64,000 nucleotides of DNA from Phascolarctos cinereus (GCF_002099425.1 NW_018344058.1:5252001-5316000), one strand, 5' to 3'. Counted from the first letter of the stretch, positions 1 through 11,930 are shown. Numbers and translations are program-made. The notes: a model not told the origin generated them from the sequence alone.

Positions 1-139
1 GAAAAAAAGATGTATTGTAATCTTGGATCTTTCTGACCAATGAGGAAGATATGGTTTTGGTGAAGCAGAGATGATAAGAACTTTTGGGGAGGCAGTTACT
101 GTGCCACATTTGTGGTAATTAACAAAAGAAATCTTCCAT

Positions 140-310
140 CTAATCCAATAAACATTTATTGAGCACCTACTACAGCCAGGTACTGTGCTAAGTGCTCGGG
201 GGTACAATTAAGAAAAAGAAATAAAGTCTCCCTCCCTCAAAGAGCTTACAATCTAATTGGGGGCGGGGAGAAGACAACACACAAAAGGAAGCAGGAAGGA
301 GGGAGAGACA
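140..310 (-). repeat. L2 LINE 3' end
   Basis: It reads, as reverse complement of the L2 3' end, ATAAACATTTATTGAGCACC, then a GTACTGTGCTAAGTGCT-like core and an AAGAGCTTACAATCTAAT box. The copy may extend further right in diverged form. Confidence 0.65.
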
Positions 311-1835
311 TGCAAAGGTACCTGGTTGGGGGTGGTGGTGCGCATCTTGTTTCCTAAACTTGAAACCAGGCAGAGCAGTAGATGTAAAGTGCAGTGGGTT
401 GAGAGTCCAAATTCTGCTTACTATAAAATAAGGCATGGGGAAGAGTTTGGTGTTCTACCTTCTAGCCTTCTAATCAGAGGGGAAGAGAGGCTGAGGAAGG
501 TGGTGTCAATCAAGGTTTCAGTTAACTGCATGGTGATGGGATTAGAAGTGATGAGCTTATCCAGAGGGGCATTTTGTTCTCTTGAGTTGAAACTAGACCG
601 AGTAGCCGATGGAAGGTGTTGAACTTTGTTTTGTGTTGACTTTGGATTCACATTTGGAGATCTGATAGGTAAGATCCTTTGAGTTGATACTCTATGAGGA
701 ATTCTACTCAACAATCTTACCACTAATGATATCTTGGTGACACAATTATGTTTGATTTCACTGAGGAAGAAAAAGGGTGTGGGAAGTGTGGAAAATAACC
801 AAAGTAGCTCTAATTTTTAAAGGGCTTGTTTAAAAAATATGATTGGAGAACAAAAAAAATGAAGAATGTAAAAGTGGTAAAGTCTTGAAACAATAATGTT
901 ATGGAGGCAAATAGGTCAAAACTCATGTTGGATCGAGGTTGGCAATAAATTGTAGACAATAAAAAGATGCCGTTTTCAAAAAGTTAGGTTGGTGATGGGA
1001 TGGAAGATTAAGGAAGAGATAGGTTCCCTCTTGGCATAATCAGAACTGATCAGCCTTAGTTTTACTTCTCCTTTCTACTAAAGAGAATGTTTTTCCTGCT
1101 GGGCTGCGGAGGATAGAATAACAACAAGCAATGAAATTGGGAATTAAAGCCCAAGTTGTAAGTGAGGAAGATGGTCACCAGAGAGAGCTACACCAGAGAG
1201 AGCTACTGAGCTACTCAAGTTGCTTATGCCATATATCTTGGCATGAAAGAACTTGCCAGTGTAATTGTGGTCATGTAGTAATTATGGCATGGGGGAGACA
1301 GGTGCCTTGGGACTCAATACTCAGATGGATTCTCCATCTCATAAATGTGGATTTCTTCTCCAACAAGACTAATCACAATCCATCCAAGCCTTCCCATGCT
1401 GTGGAAATCTTGTCTATGTCTTCCCATTACATTCCATGTCTTTCCTCCTTACAGTGGGGTCCACCATTGGATTCCTTATGATATCTCTTATGGGGATACA
1501 TCCATCAAACCTTTAGACTATGTATCTCTAGCTCTCACCCAGTGATATATCAGTTCATATTTTTGGCTCACACATTTTTTTTGACTTACTTTTACTCCCA
1601 TTCTCCATAGTACCTTGTTTGTGTTGCAGCCTGCTTACACCCACCATGTACTTCTACTTTGCCTTCTGAGTGATGATCATTTTTAATTCTTCAGGGATGG
1701 TAGTGTTTCATGACTCACAGTCATACAGTACTGGAAGAATATTGATATTAAAAAGATGAGTTTTTGTTTCAGGGAGAAGATTGAGTTCATTAAAGGGTCT
1801 CTGCTCCCCCCCCCACTTCTTTTTTAGTTGAATTC
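311..1835. other. No recognised gene or repeat
   Basis: The stretch may contain the diverged continuation of the L2 copy to its left. A perfect 15-bp tandem pair (CACCAGAGAGAGCTA twice) lies at 1176-1205. Short open frames have no family resemblance. Confidence 0.4.
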
Positions 1836-1985
1836 AAACATTTATTAAGCACTTCCCCTGTGAAGAGCACTGTGCTCTAGTACTGGGAAAAAATACAAAG
1901 TTTAAGATGGGCATTATACTGTCCTCAAGGAGCTTACATGACAGAGATCATGATTACATAAATAATATTGGGTCATTGACCTCCA
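1836..1985 (-). repeat. L2 LINE 3' end
   Basis: It has AACATTTATTAAGCACTT, a GAGCACTGTGCT core and AAGGAGCTTACATGACAGAG, the inverted L2 3' end. Confidence 0.65.
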
Positions 1986-2689
1986 TACAAGTCTATACAA
2001 ATCTTATTTATTATTGGTCATCTTTTAAAAAAGGCAATCCAAAAAAATCCCCATCAGTCCCACCATACCTTATCACAAAACAGCATCTACTCTTCTCTCA
2101 ATTGACCTGCTACTAGGCATTTCTGTCACTATTATAAAAGAATTGCTTGACCCAAGAACCCATGGGAAGCAGCCACTTCATTAAGATAATACTTGGAATT
2201 AGAGTAATTTGTGAAAGTGATGAATTAACTACACATTTGCTGAATGCTAATATGACTAATCTCTATACATTATAACTAGACTGCAAGTTCTTGTGTTATT
2301 ACTTTATATCCTAGTCTCCCAGACAGTCCAATAAGTAATTGATTTAGTAGCCAGCAACATGTGTGAGCCACATTCAGATCTTATTCAGTATCTGATTAAA
2401 GTCACATAGTCATATCTTCAAGCATTTATTAACTTTTCCTATGTGAGAGAAACTTCACATAGTATGGCTTGGTTTTTCACCAAAGTTTTTCTTCAAAAGA
2501 GCAAATATGAGACCAAGGAATGTAAATAGCATAGCATCAACTTTTTAATGATTTTTATTATGGGGGGAAGAAAGATGAAGCATAGAAATGGATCCAGAAG
2601 GCCTTGGAACTTCCATCAGCACCTGGGCCCTTCTCATTTTGGAATATATATCCCTCTGCCATGCAAGTCAAGTTTCATTCCTCTCCTGC
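1986..2689. other. No recognised gene or repeat
   Basis: AT-rich intronic sequence with no motif or open frame I can place. Confidence 0.4.
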
Positions 2690-2895
2690 CTCTGCTTGTG
2701 ACCATGTATCCCCAATTAAGTACCTTGTTTCCACTCCCCTTTTCACCTTTTCTGCTCTCTCTTGCTCATTGCCTTCTCCCATTCTAATATAAGCTTCTTG
2801 AGAGCATGGACTGTTTCTTTTTTTTGCTTATATTTGTGTCCCCAGTGCTTAGCCCAGTGCCTTGTGTATAGCAAGAGTGTAATGACTGCTTATTG
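2690..2895 (+). repeat. L2 LINE 3' end
   Basis: It shows the sense L2 3' pattern: a pyrimidine-rich lead, AAGCTTCTTGAGAGCATGGACTG split by a T run, then GTGTCCCCAGTGCTTAGCCC and a CAGTGCCTTG box. Confidence 0.7.
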
Positions 2896-3189
2896 TCTTG
2901 CCTTCCTGGCTTCTTCTAGTTCAGAATGCCTCTAAATAGACTACATCCTTTTAGATCTGCAGTTAGGCTCAGCACATTCAGGCTTCAGTAAAAAATCTTC
3001 TTTATGTTGGTCCTGGACTTTATTGGGGGACAATTGGCTTCAAAAAGAAAAAAAAAACTGCTATAGCCACTCTGCTTTTAGTTATAGTACATTTCCCCCT
3101 GAGCTTATAAGAAGTACTTATATTTATGGATAATATGAAATAAAGAGGAATAGCTACCTATTAGATAGCTGTTGGAATCTGAAAAAATG

Positions 3190-3860
3190 ACAACTTCCTG
3201 GCATGGTAGTTTGAAGCTAAAGATGAAATTTAGTAAGGATAAAGGTAATTTACTTGGACTTGAAAAATCACTGGTACCAAGTACAACGTGAGAGACTTGT
3301 CAACAGAAAACAATTCAAATGGTGGGGGGGGGGAGGCTCTAGAGATTCTAATGGATTACAAAGTGATTTGGCAGCCAAAAAGAGCTAATGAATTGTTTTA
3401 GGCTTCCTTTGGAACAAAGTCTTGGTGGGATTAAAATGTAATTGGGAAATATTTAACAAAATAAATAAAAATACAATATGGTATTGATAATGTTAATGTG
3501 TAGTTTCTAAGTCAGTATTTGTGTTTGACACCACTTCTTTAGAAGTACATACCCCTAGGTAAAGGAGTTCAGTTTTGTTGTCCTGTGACTTGATCAGACC
3601 ACATTGGGAATATTTTCCAATTCTGGTTGCTATCTTTAGAAGAGAAATTGATAAGTTGAAGTTTGTGGAGAAGAAGGGTAACCAGGATGAAGAGGGAATA
3701 GAAAACCATGTCATGAACAGTATTGAAGAATTTCAAGTATATGTTCTAACTGTATTTCCATTAGAGAAAGAGAAAGGAAAGGGAAAGGGGAGAGGGAAAT
3801 TGTAGACTGGGTAAGGACATGACCTATAGCAGATTCATCATGTGGGAGAGGAGTTAGTCA
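3190..3860 (+). repeat. CR1/L3-clade LINE, 3' part of ORF2
   Basis: It matches the CR1/L3 reverse-transcriptase C-terminal coding region in order: AAGATGAAATTTAGTAAGGAT, GGCAGCCAAAAAGAGCTAAT, TGATCAGACCACATTGGGAAT, and GTAACCAGGATGAAGAGGG. Frame is lost throughout, so it is an old fragment. Confidence 0.65.
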
Positions 3861-3974
3861 TGTTGTTTGGACCAGTGGGTGAATGAACCCAGATGTTGGC
3901 TCAACATAAAGGAACAACTCTACTTATAATTCACATTCATGTAGCATTTTAAGGTTTACAAAGTCAATAGTTAA

Positions 3975-4204
3975 TAAATAATCATTAAACATTTATTAAG
4001 CACCTACTATATGCCAGGTACTCTAGAAGCTGCTGGTAATACAATATGAAAAAAGAAAGGTAGTCTCTGCCTCATGGAGCTTATAATCTAATGAGGGAAG
4101 ATAACATACAAAAGAAAGGTGAAAATGGGGGTAGGGAGGAAGAATGATGGAGAAATGAAAGAAGACCAAAATAAGTATTGCCTGTTGGGAGATTTCATTT
4201 TCTT
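3975..4204 (-). repeat. L2 LINE 3' end, interrupted by a SINE
   Basis: It has AACATTTATTAAGCACCTAC, then GGAGCTTATAATCTAATGAG. It is the landing site of the SINE to its right and may continue briefly after 4370. Confidence 0.7.
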
Positions 4205-4356
4205 TTTTTTTTTTCTTTTGGCTAGGCAATGGGGTTAAGTGACTTGCCCAGGGTCGCACAGCTAGTATGTGTTATGTGTCTGAGGTCAGATTTGAACTCA
4301 GGTCCTTCTGAATCAGGGCTAATGCTCTATCCACTGTGCCACCTAGCTGCCTTCTT
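4205..4356 (-). repeat. WSINE/MAR1-like CORE-SINE with intact target-site duplication
   Basis: On the + strand it reads from a T-rich tail through GTGACTTGCCCAGGGTCGCA and GATTTGAACTCAGGTCC to CCACTGTGCCACCTAGCTGC, so the SINE points left. A perfect 13-bp direct repeat, ATTTCATTTTCTT, flanks it at 4192-4204 and 4357-4369. Tail and duplication are well preserved, which suggests a younger insertion than its neighbours. Confidence 0.85.
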
Positions 4357-4539
4357 ATTTCATTTTCTTAAATGGAGGAGTTTGTGGCTCTACACTTCGA
4401 CCTGAGGGACAGATGATGAGGTATGAATAATAAGGTTGATCGGATCTTGGAAGATGAGCTTTCTAGATTCCCATCTTGAGAGTTGGGGTGGGGGGGAAGA
4501 AGAGGGGCATGGCAGATTGGGGGGGCCCACCATCTTGTA

Positions 4540-4800
4540 TTTATTTTGTAAATATCATGTATTTACTTTTCTGAATGTGTTTTATTCCCCTCCTAACACT
4601 CCTTCTCCACCAATTCCCAAGCTTCTTGAAAGTAGGGACTGGATCTACAAGAATTTATTAGACCATATCATGTGCCCTAACACTGTGCCCTCAGGAACTT
4701 TCTTACATTCTAAATAGCAGAAACCCATGTACATAGAGGTTTGCATTTGTATCCCTAGCATTTAGCAGATTGCCTAGCACATAGTAAATGAATAATAAAT
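4540..4800 (+). repeat. L2 LINE 3' end, possibly with an inverted L2 piece inside
   Basis: It has AAGCTTCTTGAAAGTAGGGA and later TGTATCCCTAGCATTTAGCA with GCCTAGCACATAGTAAATG. Between them (about 4651-4725) the sequence looks like an L2 end in the opposite direction. Confidence 0.6.
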
Positions 4801-4892
4801 GGTATTGGTTTGGTTGCTTGTAAATTTGCCAAAATTCCTATAATCTTTCTGATCCCCTCCATTTCCTTGAATTCTTTTGACCCATTGATGGG

Positions 4893-5092
4893 GAAACTAC
4901 TGGGCTGTTGGAGTCAGAAAGACCTAAGTTCAAATATAGCCACAGATACTTGCAAACTGTGTGACCTTGGGCAAATCACTTAACCTCTGTTTGCCTCAGT
5001 TTTCTCAACTGTAAAATAGGATATTAATAGCACCTATCAAATGGGTAAATCAGGGTTCTTGGCATGTGATAGGTGCTACATAAATGCTTATT
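4893..5092 (+). repeat. MIR/THER CORE-SINE
   Basis: The MIR signature is complete: TGTGTGACCTTGGGCAAATC, CTTAACCTCTGTTTGCCTCA, CTGTAAAATAGG and a TAGGTGCTACATAAATGCTT end. Confidence 0.85.
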
Positions 5093-8000
5093 CCCTCACT
5101 TTTGACTTTTTTTTAAACGTAAATATGAAACTTTTAAAAACATGACTGGCAGACTTGAGGAAACCCAGGTTGATTTTTTACTTTTTGGGTCAGGGCTGAT
5201 AAATGACAACTTTTTCAAAAGATTCATATTTAGCAGGGAAAAAAAACCTAATCCTTTTACATTTTAATGTTACTTTATCAAAGCATAATACACAACCATT
5301 CTACCTAGTTGTCTCCTTTCTGGGAACATGTATTATTAATTGAAAATCAATATAGTAAGTTGAAAATTAACCATCCACACTCACATACAGTTTGATATTG
5401 TTTTGTATTTCCTCCAAAGCTTCCACCAAAGATCCTGAGCTCTTGGTGCTTGTTGCTGTGGTCAATGGTAGAATAACACAACTAATAGAGAAAAGTCATA
5501 CCTTATAAATCTGGGCTGTCAAGTGTCTTTCACATTTTTAATGGGCTGAATGTGTCCTTAACATATTTAAAACGATTTATCCATTTATTCTTCTTAGATA
5601 TTTGATATAGGTGGGGATTATTATACAATTGTAGCTAAGGTACCCTCTTTCTCTGTGAGGTCATTGAAACCAGCAGCACCTTGGGAATGACATCTGTGCC
5701 AGTGGGTGGCATTAGGGGGCATTTGTTGGTGCTCTCTTCTACCTTCCTTTCTCCTTTTCTCCATTCTTTTCTTCTAATATTCCCTTTAGTTTTTCTTGTT
5801 TTCCCTCTTTTGGAGTGGTGGGTATTTCTTAAGACTGATTACTGAAGAGGCTGATGACCCCAATTGTAGAGATTGGGCACTTGGTTGGAACTGATCGTTA
5901 TGGGAAACAATTGGAAAATTCTTGGGTTTTTTTTGACTTCATAATGACAGTATTAAATGTTACTTAGAGAGGAGTGCAGAAAAGAATAGTAAATCTTCAA
6001 TGAACGGTGTTTTCACTTGGAAGTCAGCTGCCATTTTTCCCTTCCATCCAATATTTGTGTACAGGACTAATCTGACCAGCTTGTTTCCGTATAGAAGAGG
6101 TCTGTGACCTTTTTGTGCAGGAAGACAGAGGGCACCTGTTCATTTCTGTGTTTCTTCTGCCCTCTGAAATCTTGTCAGTCTTTCTATTTTGTTTTATGTT
6201 GTGGTTACTTTCACATCAACCAATTCAACTTGCACACTGACCCCTGTGTACATGGCTCATTTTCATTCGAATGTTCATATTTATACTTTTGATGGATATA
6301 TTTAAATGAACAGCTGTGGATTTGTTGAGTCATACCACAATTATCTGATTCTGCCTTAGCCTGAAATATGTTTTTGCCAGTCAAGCAGCTAAGTTGTGAG
6401 AGAATTCCATTAATCACATACTGACTTGGGGAAAGGAGTGGAAGAGCATAGGGGAAAGTCTGGAGATGTTATTATTTTTAAGAGATTTTTCCTTTATTGT
6501 GGCTGTAAGCAATTGCCCCTTAAATTTATGGGCCTGGAGAAAATAATCCCAAAAGCTTTAGTCATTTTGTCCTGGTCGGCAAAATCCTGCTGAGTTGATT
6601 GATGTGCAAATGAAGTTAGTTTCTGGTGTTAGTTTATGCAAATAGATAAGGGGCTGTCTAAAGAGTTCTGTTTGTGTGGCTCTGGTACTCGTTGCCTCAT
6701 TCCAGAAATTCATTTGCTGAGGGTCCTGTTTAAGCTTATTTTACACTTTAAAGGTCCTTGAATATTTGCTGAATGTACTAATTAAATACCTTCTCACCAC
6801 CATCTAATCCTGTGGTTTCCAATTCTACATTTCTCCCACACTTCCTTTCTCGGTCCTTTCTGAAAGCTATTAATAGATATTGTAAGTCTGGCCTCTTAAA
6901 TAGTGTCAATAGCTATTAGGACTTCATGGATAATAAGTCAATATAAGGCTCTGAGGAAATAGGTCTTTTCAACCTATATAAGATCTCCTAGAGGTTACTT
7001 TGTGTCACCCCATAGGCATATGAGCTGAGTGAGGCCCTCTTCCTGCAGAATCTACATTGGTCATTTCCAAATCGGATGTTGTCTGTTGACCCCTCACTGT
7101 GCCAGGACCCCCATCTTACCTCTCCTTGTGTGTTACCCTTCAGAACTGGAATCTAGCTATTGATTATTATTCTGGTTATTGAAGTATATAAGTTATATAG
7201 CATATAACATATACTTCAAGTATATAAAAAAGTACATAAATCTTGCAGATTCTCTTAATTTACCTCAAATACAGTAATAATGTTACACATTAAATTTAGT
7301 AAATTGGGAATACTTTCTCAAGTCTACAAGGATTTATTAAGTGCCATTGTGTTTAGCCACTGCATTAATAAGAGCTGGGTTAATAGTGCGAAGAAAGGCA
7401 AAAATAATCATTTCTTTACCAAGTTATGTAAAATTATTATTAGCCTAGGAAAAATCCATTTTCTATTAAAAATGTCAATTTAAATTTTTGTCTTAAAAAT
7501 GATTTGTTTGTTCAAGAATTTAAACTATAATTAGTATAATTGAGGAAGTGATTTTAGAATAGTTTTGTTTTGGATGACCAACAAATTTGGCTAATTGGTG
7601 GCATACATTCATGTAATTGGGAGTGATTATATTTAACATATATTAGACAATTCCTTCCATTTGAGTTGCTGTCCTAAATAACTCCAAACTCAACAGAAGA
7701 TGAATGAAGCTAAATTTTCCGAGATAAAACTTGGATTTCTGATGAAATACTTAGAAATGTTTAGAAAGAGAATTGAGTTTTGTTGAATCACTTGAAAAAT
7801 AGGATTAAAACAAAGACCTTTGGAATGCTGAACTGATTATTAGGAAAATTAGGGGAGGTGATGGAAGGATGGCCGTATTACCTGAATTCATAAGAAAGAA
7901 TTATTTAAAACTGAGGGTAAAGCAATTATTATTGTTGTTATTATTATAAATTTCATGGCTCCATGATTTTATTTATTTATTTTTTACCTTATAGCTGTGC

Positions 8001-8174
8001 CCTCCACAGACTGAACTGGAAACAATATTAAAATTGGCCTTTTTTAAATTTTGAATCATTTTCCCATATTAGAAGACGATTGAGTGTAGGGCAAGCATTA
8101 ATAAGGAAACCTGCTCACTCCCCAACTGGGAAAAGTCTACCTATAAATATACCTTAAAGTAACTATTTTTTGAT
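5093..8174. other. 3.1 kb without recognised repeats or genes
   Basis: No SINE, LINE or coding exon recognised. The part 6480-6780 carries an exact octamer ATGCAAAT in GTTTATGCAAATAGATAAGG and mixed composition; it is a possible conserved noncoding element. 7180-7240 is TATA-rich. Confidence 0.45.
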
Positions 8175-8250
8175 TGAAAAGACAGCATGACTTAGGGAAT
8201 AGAGAATATAGGCCTCTGAACCAGGAAGGCCTGGGTTCAAATTATATGTC
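8175..8250 (+). repeat. MIR/THER SINE fragment
   Basis: Only the left part is present, ending in CCAGGAAGGCCTGGGTTCAA. Confidence 0.6.
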
Positions 8251-8254
8251 TATC

Positions 8255-8501
8255 CTATAATAATAATAATTTTATCTGTTTGTCTATCTATCTTTAAGAT
8301 TTGCAAAATGCTTTCCAAATATTATCTCACTTGATCCTTACAACTCTGGAAGGCAGTTTCCTCATTTTACAGATGAGGAAACTTAAGTTGAGAGAAGTTT
8401 AGTGACTTGTCCAGGGTCACACAAGTGATCTGGAGCGTCTGAGTCTGGATTTGAACTCAGGTCTTTCTGACTAGTACTATTACCCCACCTAGGTACCTAT
8501 A
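8255..8501 (-). repeat. MIR/THER CORE-SINE
   Basis: Inverted order of boxes: GATTTGCAAAATGCTTTCCA, CATTTTACAGATGAGGAAAC, CTTGTCCAGGGTCACACAAG, GGATTTGAACTCAGGTC and a CCACCTAGG end. Confidence 0.85.
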
Positions 8502-8544
8502 ACTGATCTTGGTTTAGTCCTTCCTCCCAAAGCCTCCCTTTATA

Positions 8545-8780
8545 GAGGGCTCAGAATTTTCCAGCCAGCTCTTTATTTTCCACCAACTGCTTTGCTTGGT
8601 TTGAACTCTTTAAGAATTACATCATGCCACCAGGTGCAGACCCCTGATACCTTCTGCTTCGTTTTGTATGTTGTCTTCCTCCATTAGATTGTTAAGTTCC
8701 TCAGGGCACAGACTTTCTTTTTCTTACTTGTATTTCTTACCTAACCTTTCATTGCTCTGACTATAAATCGAAAACCAAAA
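8545..8780 (+). repeat. L2 LINE 3' end fragment
   Basis: Carries the degenerate sense L2 box TAGATTGTTAAGTTCCTCAG and GGCACAGACTTTC. Confidence 0.5.
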
Positions 8781-8939
8781 GCTAATCTGCATTTCCTACA
8801 CCAGAAATTAGCCCTACTCCCGTCCCCCTCCTTTCTGTTTCATTTTATCAGTTGGGCTTAATTGCGGGATTAGTTAAAAGACTAGGTCACAAAAACAAAA
8901 GAAACCAGCAGAATGTATTTACTTTGAGAGCAAACCCTG

Positions 8940-8963
8940 TTGTTGTTGTTGTTGTTGTTGTTT
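8940..8963 (+). repeat. (TTG)n microsatellite
   Basis: About eight TTG units followed by a T run. Confidence 0.9.
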
Positions 8964-9017
8964 TTTGAGGGGGAGGGAGTGGTGTATAATTTGCAGGCCC
9001 TGTGCCTTAAAGATGGT

Positions 9018-9264
9018 TTATTGTAGTTCAGTCATGTCTTACTCTTTGTGACTTCATTTGGGGTTTTCACGGCAAAGATACTGGAGTGGTTTTCAATTTC
9101 CTTTTCCAGCTAATTTTACAGGTAAGGGAACTGAGGCAAACAAGGTTAAATGACTTGGCCAGGGTCATAGAGCTAGTTAGTGTCTGAGGCTAGATTTGCA
9201 CTCAGAAAGATTTCTTCCTGACTTGAGGCCTGATACTCTTATCAACTGTGCTACCTAGCTGCCC
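9018..9264 (-). repeat. MAR1-type CORE-SINE
   Basis: Carries GTCATGTCTTACTCTTTGTG, GGTTTTCACGGCAAAGATAC, CTGAGGCAAACAAGGTTAAA and CTGTGCTACCTAGCTGCCC, the inverted MAR1 layout. Confidence 0.85.
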
Positions 9265-9760
9265 TTAAAAGTAGTTAGGTAGTTAAAGTAATTAAGTGAA
9301 TGAACTGGGGCCAGAAGTTTCCTAAATTGAAGACAGAAACCCATAGGATTCTCTAGAGGTGCTTGATTTGGAAATTCTTCGAGATTTTCCTGGGAAGGAG
9401 AAGGAAAACCCCAGCTGGTGAAAGCTGTCATGCCTAACATGACAACTCTTTTTACAAATCTGCCCCTCCCCCCCAAAAAAAATCACCACCAAGGAGCCTC
9501 ATTGAATGAATGGCCCGCCGTCTCCCGCTACAGATTTACCCAGACTAGAGGCTCACAGTATGTAGTCCTGGCCCATGCTAAAACCTTCCCGGCTTGATAA
9601 GGCTTCTTGTTTCACGTGTTCACTATGTGGGCTAGTGAGGTATTATGAGCATCCTGTTTTCACTGCCAGGAGACTAAATGAAAAGGTTACATTAAACCAG
9701 GTGGGATAATAGTGCTTATTACCAAGTGATATCTCCCTCCTCGGATCTCTGCCTGCATTT
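9265..9760. other. Repeat-free segment with scattered CpGs
   Basis: Around 9505-9720 there are several CpGs, an E-box CACGTG in TTTCACGTGTTC and a CAGGTG. No gene. Possibly a conserved noncoding element, inferred from composition only. Confidence 0.35.
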
Positions 9761-10330
9761 TGGGTAGGTTTTTTTTTTTTTTAACTTTCTCATTCTAAAC
9801 TTAGTAACTATCAACAGAAACATTCAAATAAAATTAAAGAAAAGGTCGTACATAAAAGAATAAGTTCCAAACTATGTACAGTTTTTTTAAAACAAACATT
9901 TTAAAAAATAACAAATGTTCTGTTTGCTTCCATGTTCTCTTTTGATCTTGATCTTTATCTATTTCTAAAAATAATTTCATAACTGCTGTTAGATTTTTTT
10001 TCCACGGCTAGAGTCAATGTTTTTATTCAGAGTCTGCTGCATATAGGTTATTCTCAGTTTTTTGCTATTACAAATACAGTTGTTAGAATTTTATTTATAT
10101 AGATAGTTCTTTTCTTTTAATAGCCTCTTTAAAATAGGGAGATATATATGTATATATTCACATACATATGGATATATGTATACATACCTTAGTAGTGAGA
10201 TTTACTAGGTTAAGGGATAATGAATATTTTGTAATTATTATATATTCGTGCTTGCCCTTTGGACCTCTTCTTTTGTACTTAATATAGTTTAGATTTATTG
10301 TTTTCAAATTCTGGTTTTGTAAATCCTTTG
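9761..10330 (-). repeat. L1 LINE fragment (3' region)
   Basis: It resembles the inverted marsupial L1 3' region: a T run on the left, then TTTTTTGCTATTACAAATAC and a following TAGTTCTTTTC box that precede ORF2 C-terminal sequence in other copies. Very diverged. Confidence 0.45.
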
Positions 10331-10342
10331 AGGGAAAGATCA

Positions 10343-10489
10343 AATCAGTCAACGAGTATTTATAAACTATGTGTTAGCCACTGAACATGAAATAGTTTCT
10401 CTCTTCAAAGAGTTTATGTTCTACTGGGGAGTGGTTGTAAAAACATAATTACACATAAATAAATGCAAACTATAATCAAAGTAAAAGCT
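10343..10489 (-). repeat. L2 LINE 3' end, left part of a split copy
   Basis: Carries AAGAGTTTATGTTCTACTGG and an ACATAAATAAATGCAAAC stretch; the same copy resumes at 10745 beyond an inserted MIR. Confidence 0.55.
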
Positions 10490-10744
10490 GGATTTTATGT
10501 AGTGTTTATTATTTGCCAGGCACTGTGTTAAAAGCTTTGCAAATATCATCTCATTTGAGGCTTAACAACAACCCTGGGAAGTGGTGCTATTATTTCCCTT
10601 ATTTTACAGATGAGGAAACTGAGGCAAACAAAGGTTAAGTGAGTATCCCAGGATTATACAGCTAATAAGTGTCTGACTGGTTTTAAATTTAGGTCTTCCT
10701 GACTACAGGCCCTGTGCTCTATCCACTGCTCTGGGGAGCTGCTT
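10490..10744 (-). repeat. MIR/THER CORE-SINE inserted in L2
   Basis: Inverted boxes: GCCAGGCACTGTGTTAAAAG, ATTTTACAGATGAGGAAACT, GAGGCAAACAAAGGTTAAGT, GCTCTATCCACTGCTC. Confidence 0.85.
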
Positions 10745-11060
10745 CTAAAGCCAGGTGAGTGGTTGGGTATAGCAACACCTGGTGATATCTGGAAAGGCCT
10801 GAAATAGGAACACTTATGCTGAGTTTTGAAGGAAACGAGCGATTTTGAGAGATGTAGGTAAAGAGGCAATGCATCCAAGGCAGAAGGGTGACTGCCTGTA
10901 CAAAGGCAAGGAGGGAGGGTAGGGGAAAGATGAAATGTTGTATATGGGGAAAGTAAGTAGAAGAGTTTGACCAAAATGTGAATGTTTAAAAGGCAGTAAT
11001 ATCTAATAAACCTGGCAAAGTACAGAGCTTTATAAGTGAGATTAACTTAGGGTTATATCC
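10745..11060 (-). repeat. L2 LINE, right part of a split copy
   Basis: Matches the inverted upstream L2 sequence: GAGTTTTGAAGGAAACGAGC, CATCCAAGGCAGAAGGGTGA, CTGTACAAAGGCAAGGAGG. Confidence 0.6.
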
Positions 11061-11207
11061 TATTTTATCTTGTAATCCCCCCCCCAACCACCACAACATT
11101 GAATTAAAGAACAAATAGGAAAAATGGGAAAGGTCCCTTATCCTGGTTTTGTTTAAAATTATTATTTTTACAATTACATTTTGTTTTTTAGATTAATCTA
11201 TATTCTA
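11061..11207 (-). repeat. L1 3' region, left part split by a SINE
   Basis: Low-complexity C run, ATTGAATTAAAGAACAAATA, then T-rich sequence; resembles the inverted L1 3' untranslated region. Continues after the SINE. Confidence 0.4.
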
Positions 11208-11459
11208 AGGCAGCTAGGTGGTTCAATGGATAGAGTATTTAGACCAGAGTCAGGAAGACCTGAATTCAAATCCAACCTTAGAAACTTAACTAGTTGCATT
11301 ACTTAACATTTCTTAACAAGTTACTTAACCTCTCTCAGCTTTGGTTTCCTCAAATGTAAAATGAAGGTAAAAACAGCACCTCTCAGAATTGTTGTGAGAA
11401 TAAAAATTTTAAAGTGCTTATAAACCAAAAAGTGCTATATGAATGCTATCTATTATTTT
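11208..11459 (+). repeat. MIR/THER-type CORE-SINE inserted in L1
   Basis: Begins AAGGCAGCTAGGTGGTTCAA, then GAGTCAGGAAGACCTGAATT, TTACTTAACCTCTCTCAGC and ends near AAAGTGCTATATGAATGCTA. Confidence 0.85.
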
Positions 11460-11640
11460 TGTCTTTCTCTCATTGGAAAAGATAAAAAGGCCCTTGTAAC
11501 AAATGAGCAGTCACACAAAATAAATTCCTATATTGGCTATATACCAAAAGTTGTTTCATTCTGCATCCTGAATCCATCTCCCTCGTTCATTCTCTTGTTG
11601 ATGTAAGCATTTGGAGATACAGTATGCATTTTCTCTCAAA
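11460..11640 (-). repeat. L1 3' region, right part
   Basis: Carries CCCTTGTAACAAATGAGCAG, TCCTATATTGGCTATATACC and TTCATTCTGCATCCTGAATC, also seen in diverged form at 36560-36610 in the L1 copy there. Confidence 0.65.
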
Positions 11641-11847
11641 GACTACTGTGGCTACATCTCAAAAAACTTAGTATGTTGTCACTGTTGTCATTATCTTTAA
11701 TGAAATTATCTACTATTTCTGTGATTTCTTTAACCTACCAATTCTTTAGGATTAAGTTACTTAATCCAATTAATATTTAATCCTTTCTGTGGGAGCCCTT
11801 CATTGACTATAATTGAGTATAATTTTTTGCATCGTAATTAGTAAGGG
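11641..11847. other. No recognised feature
   Basis: AT-rich sequence, possibly a diverged L1 continuation. Confidence 0.3.
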
Positions 11848-11930
11848 TGGAAAGGAATAAGTGTTAAGCACCTGCTGTGTGCTAGGCACTGTGCTAAAGC
11901 ACTTTATAACTATTGCATAAAACATAAAAG
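11848..11930 (-). repeat. L2 or MIR 3' end fragment
   Basis: Carries TTAAGCACCTGCTGTGTGCT and AGGCACTGTGCTAAAGCACT. Confidence 0.6.
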
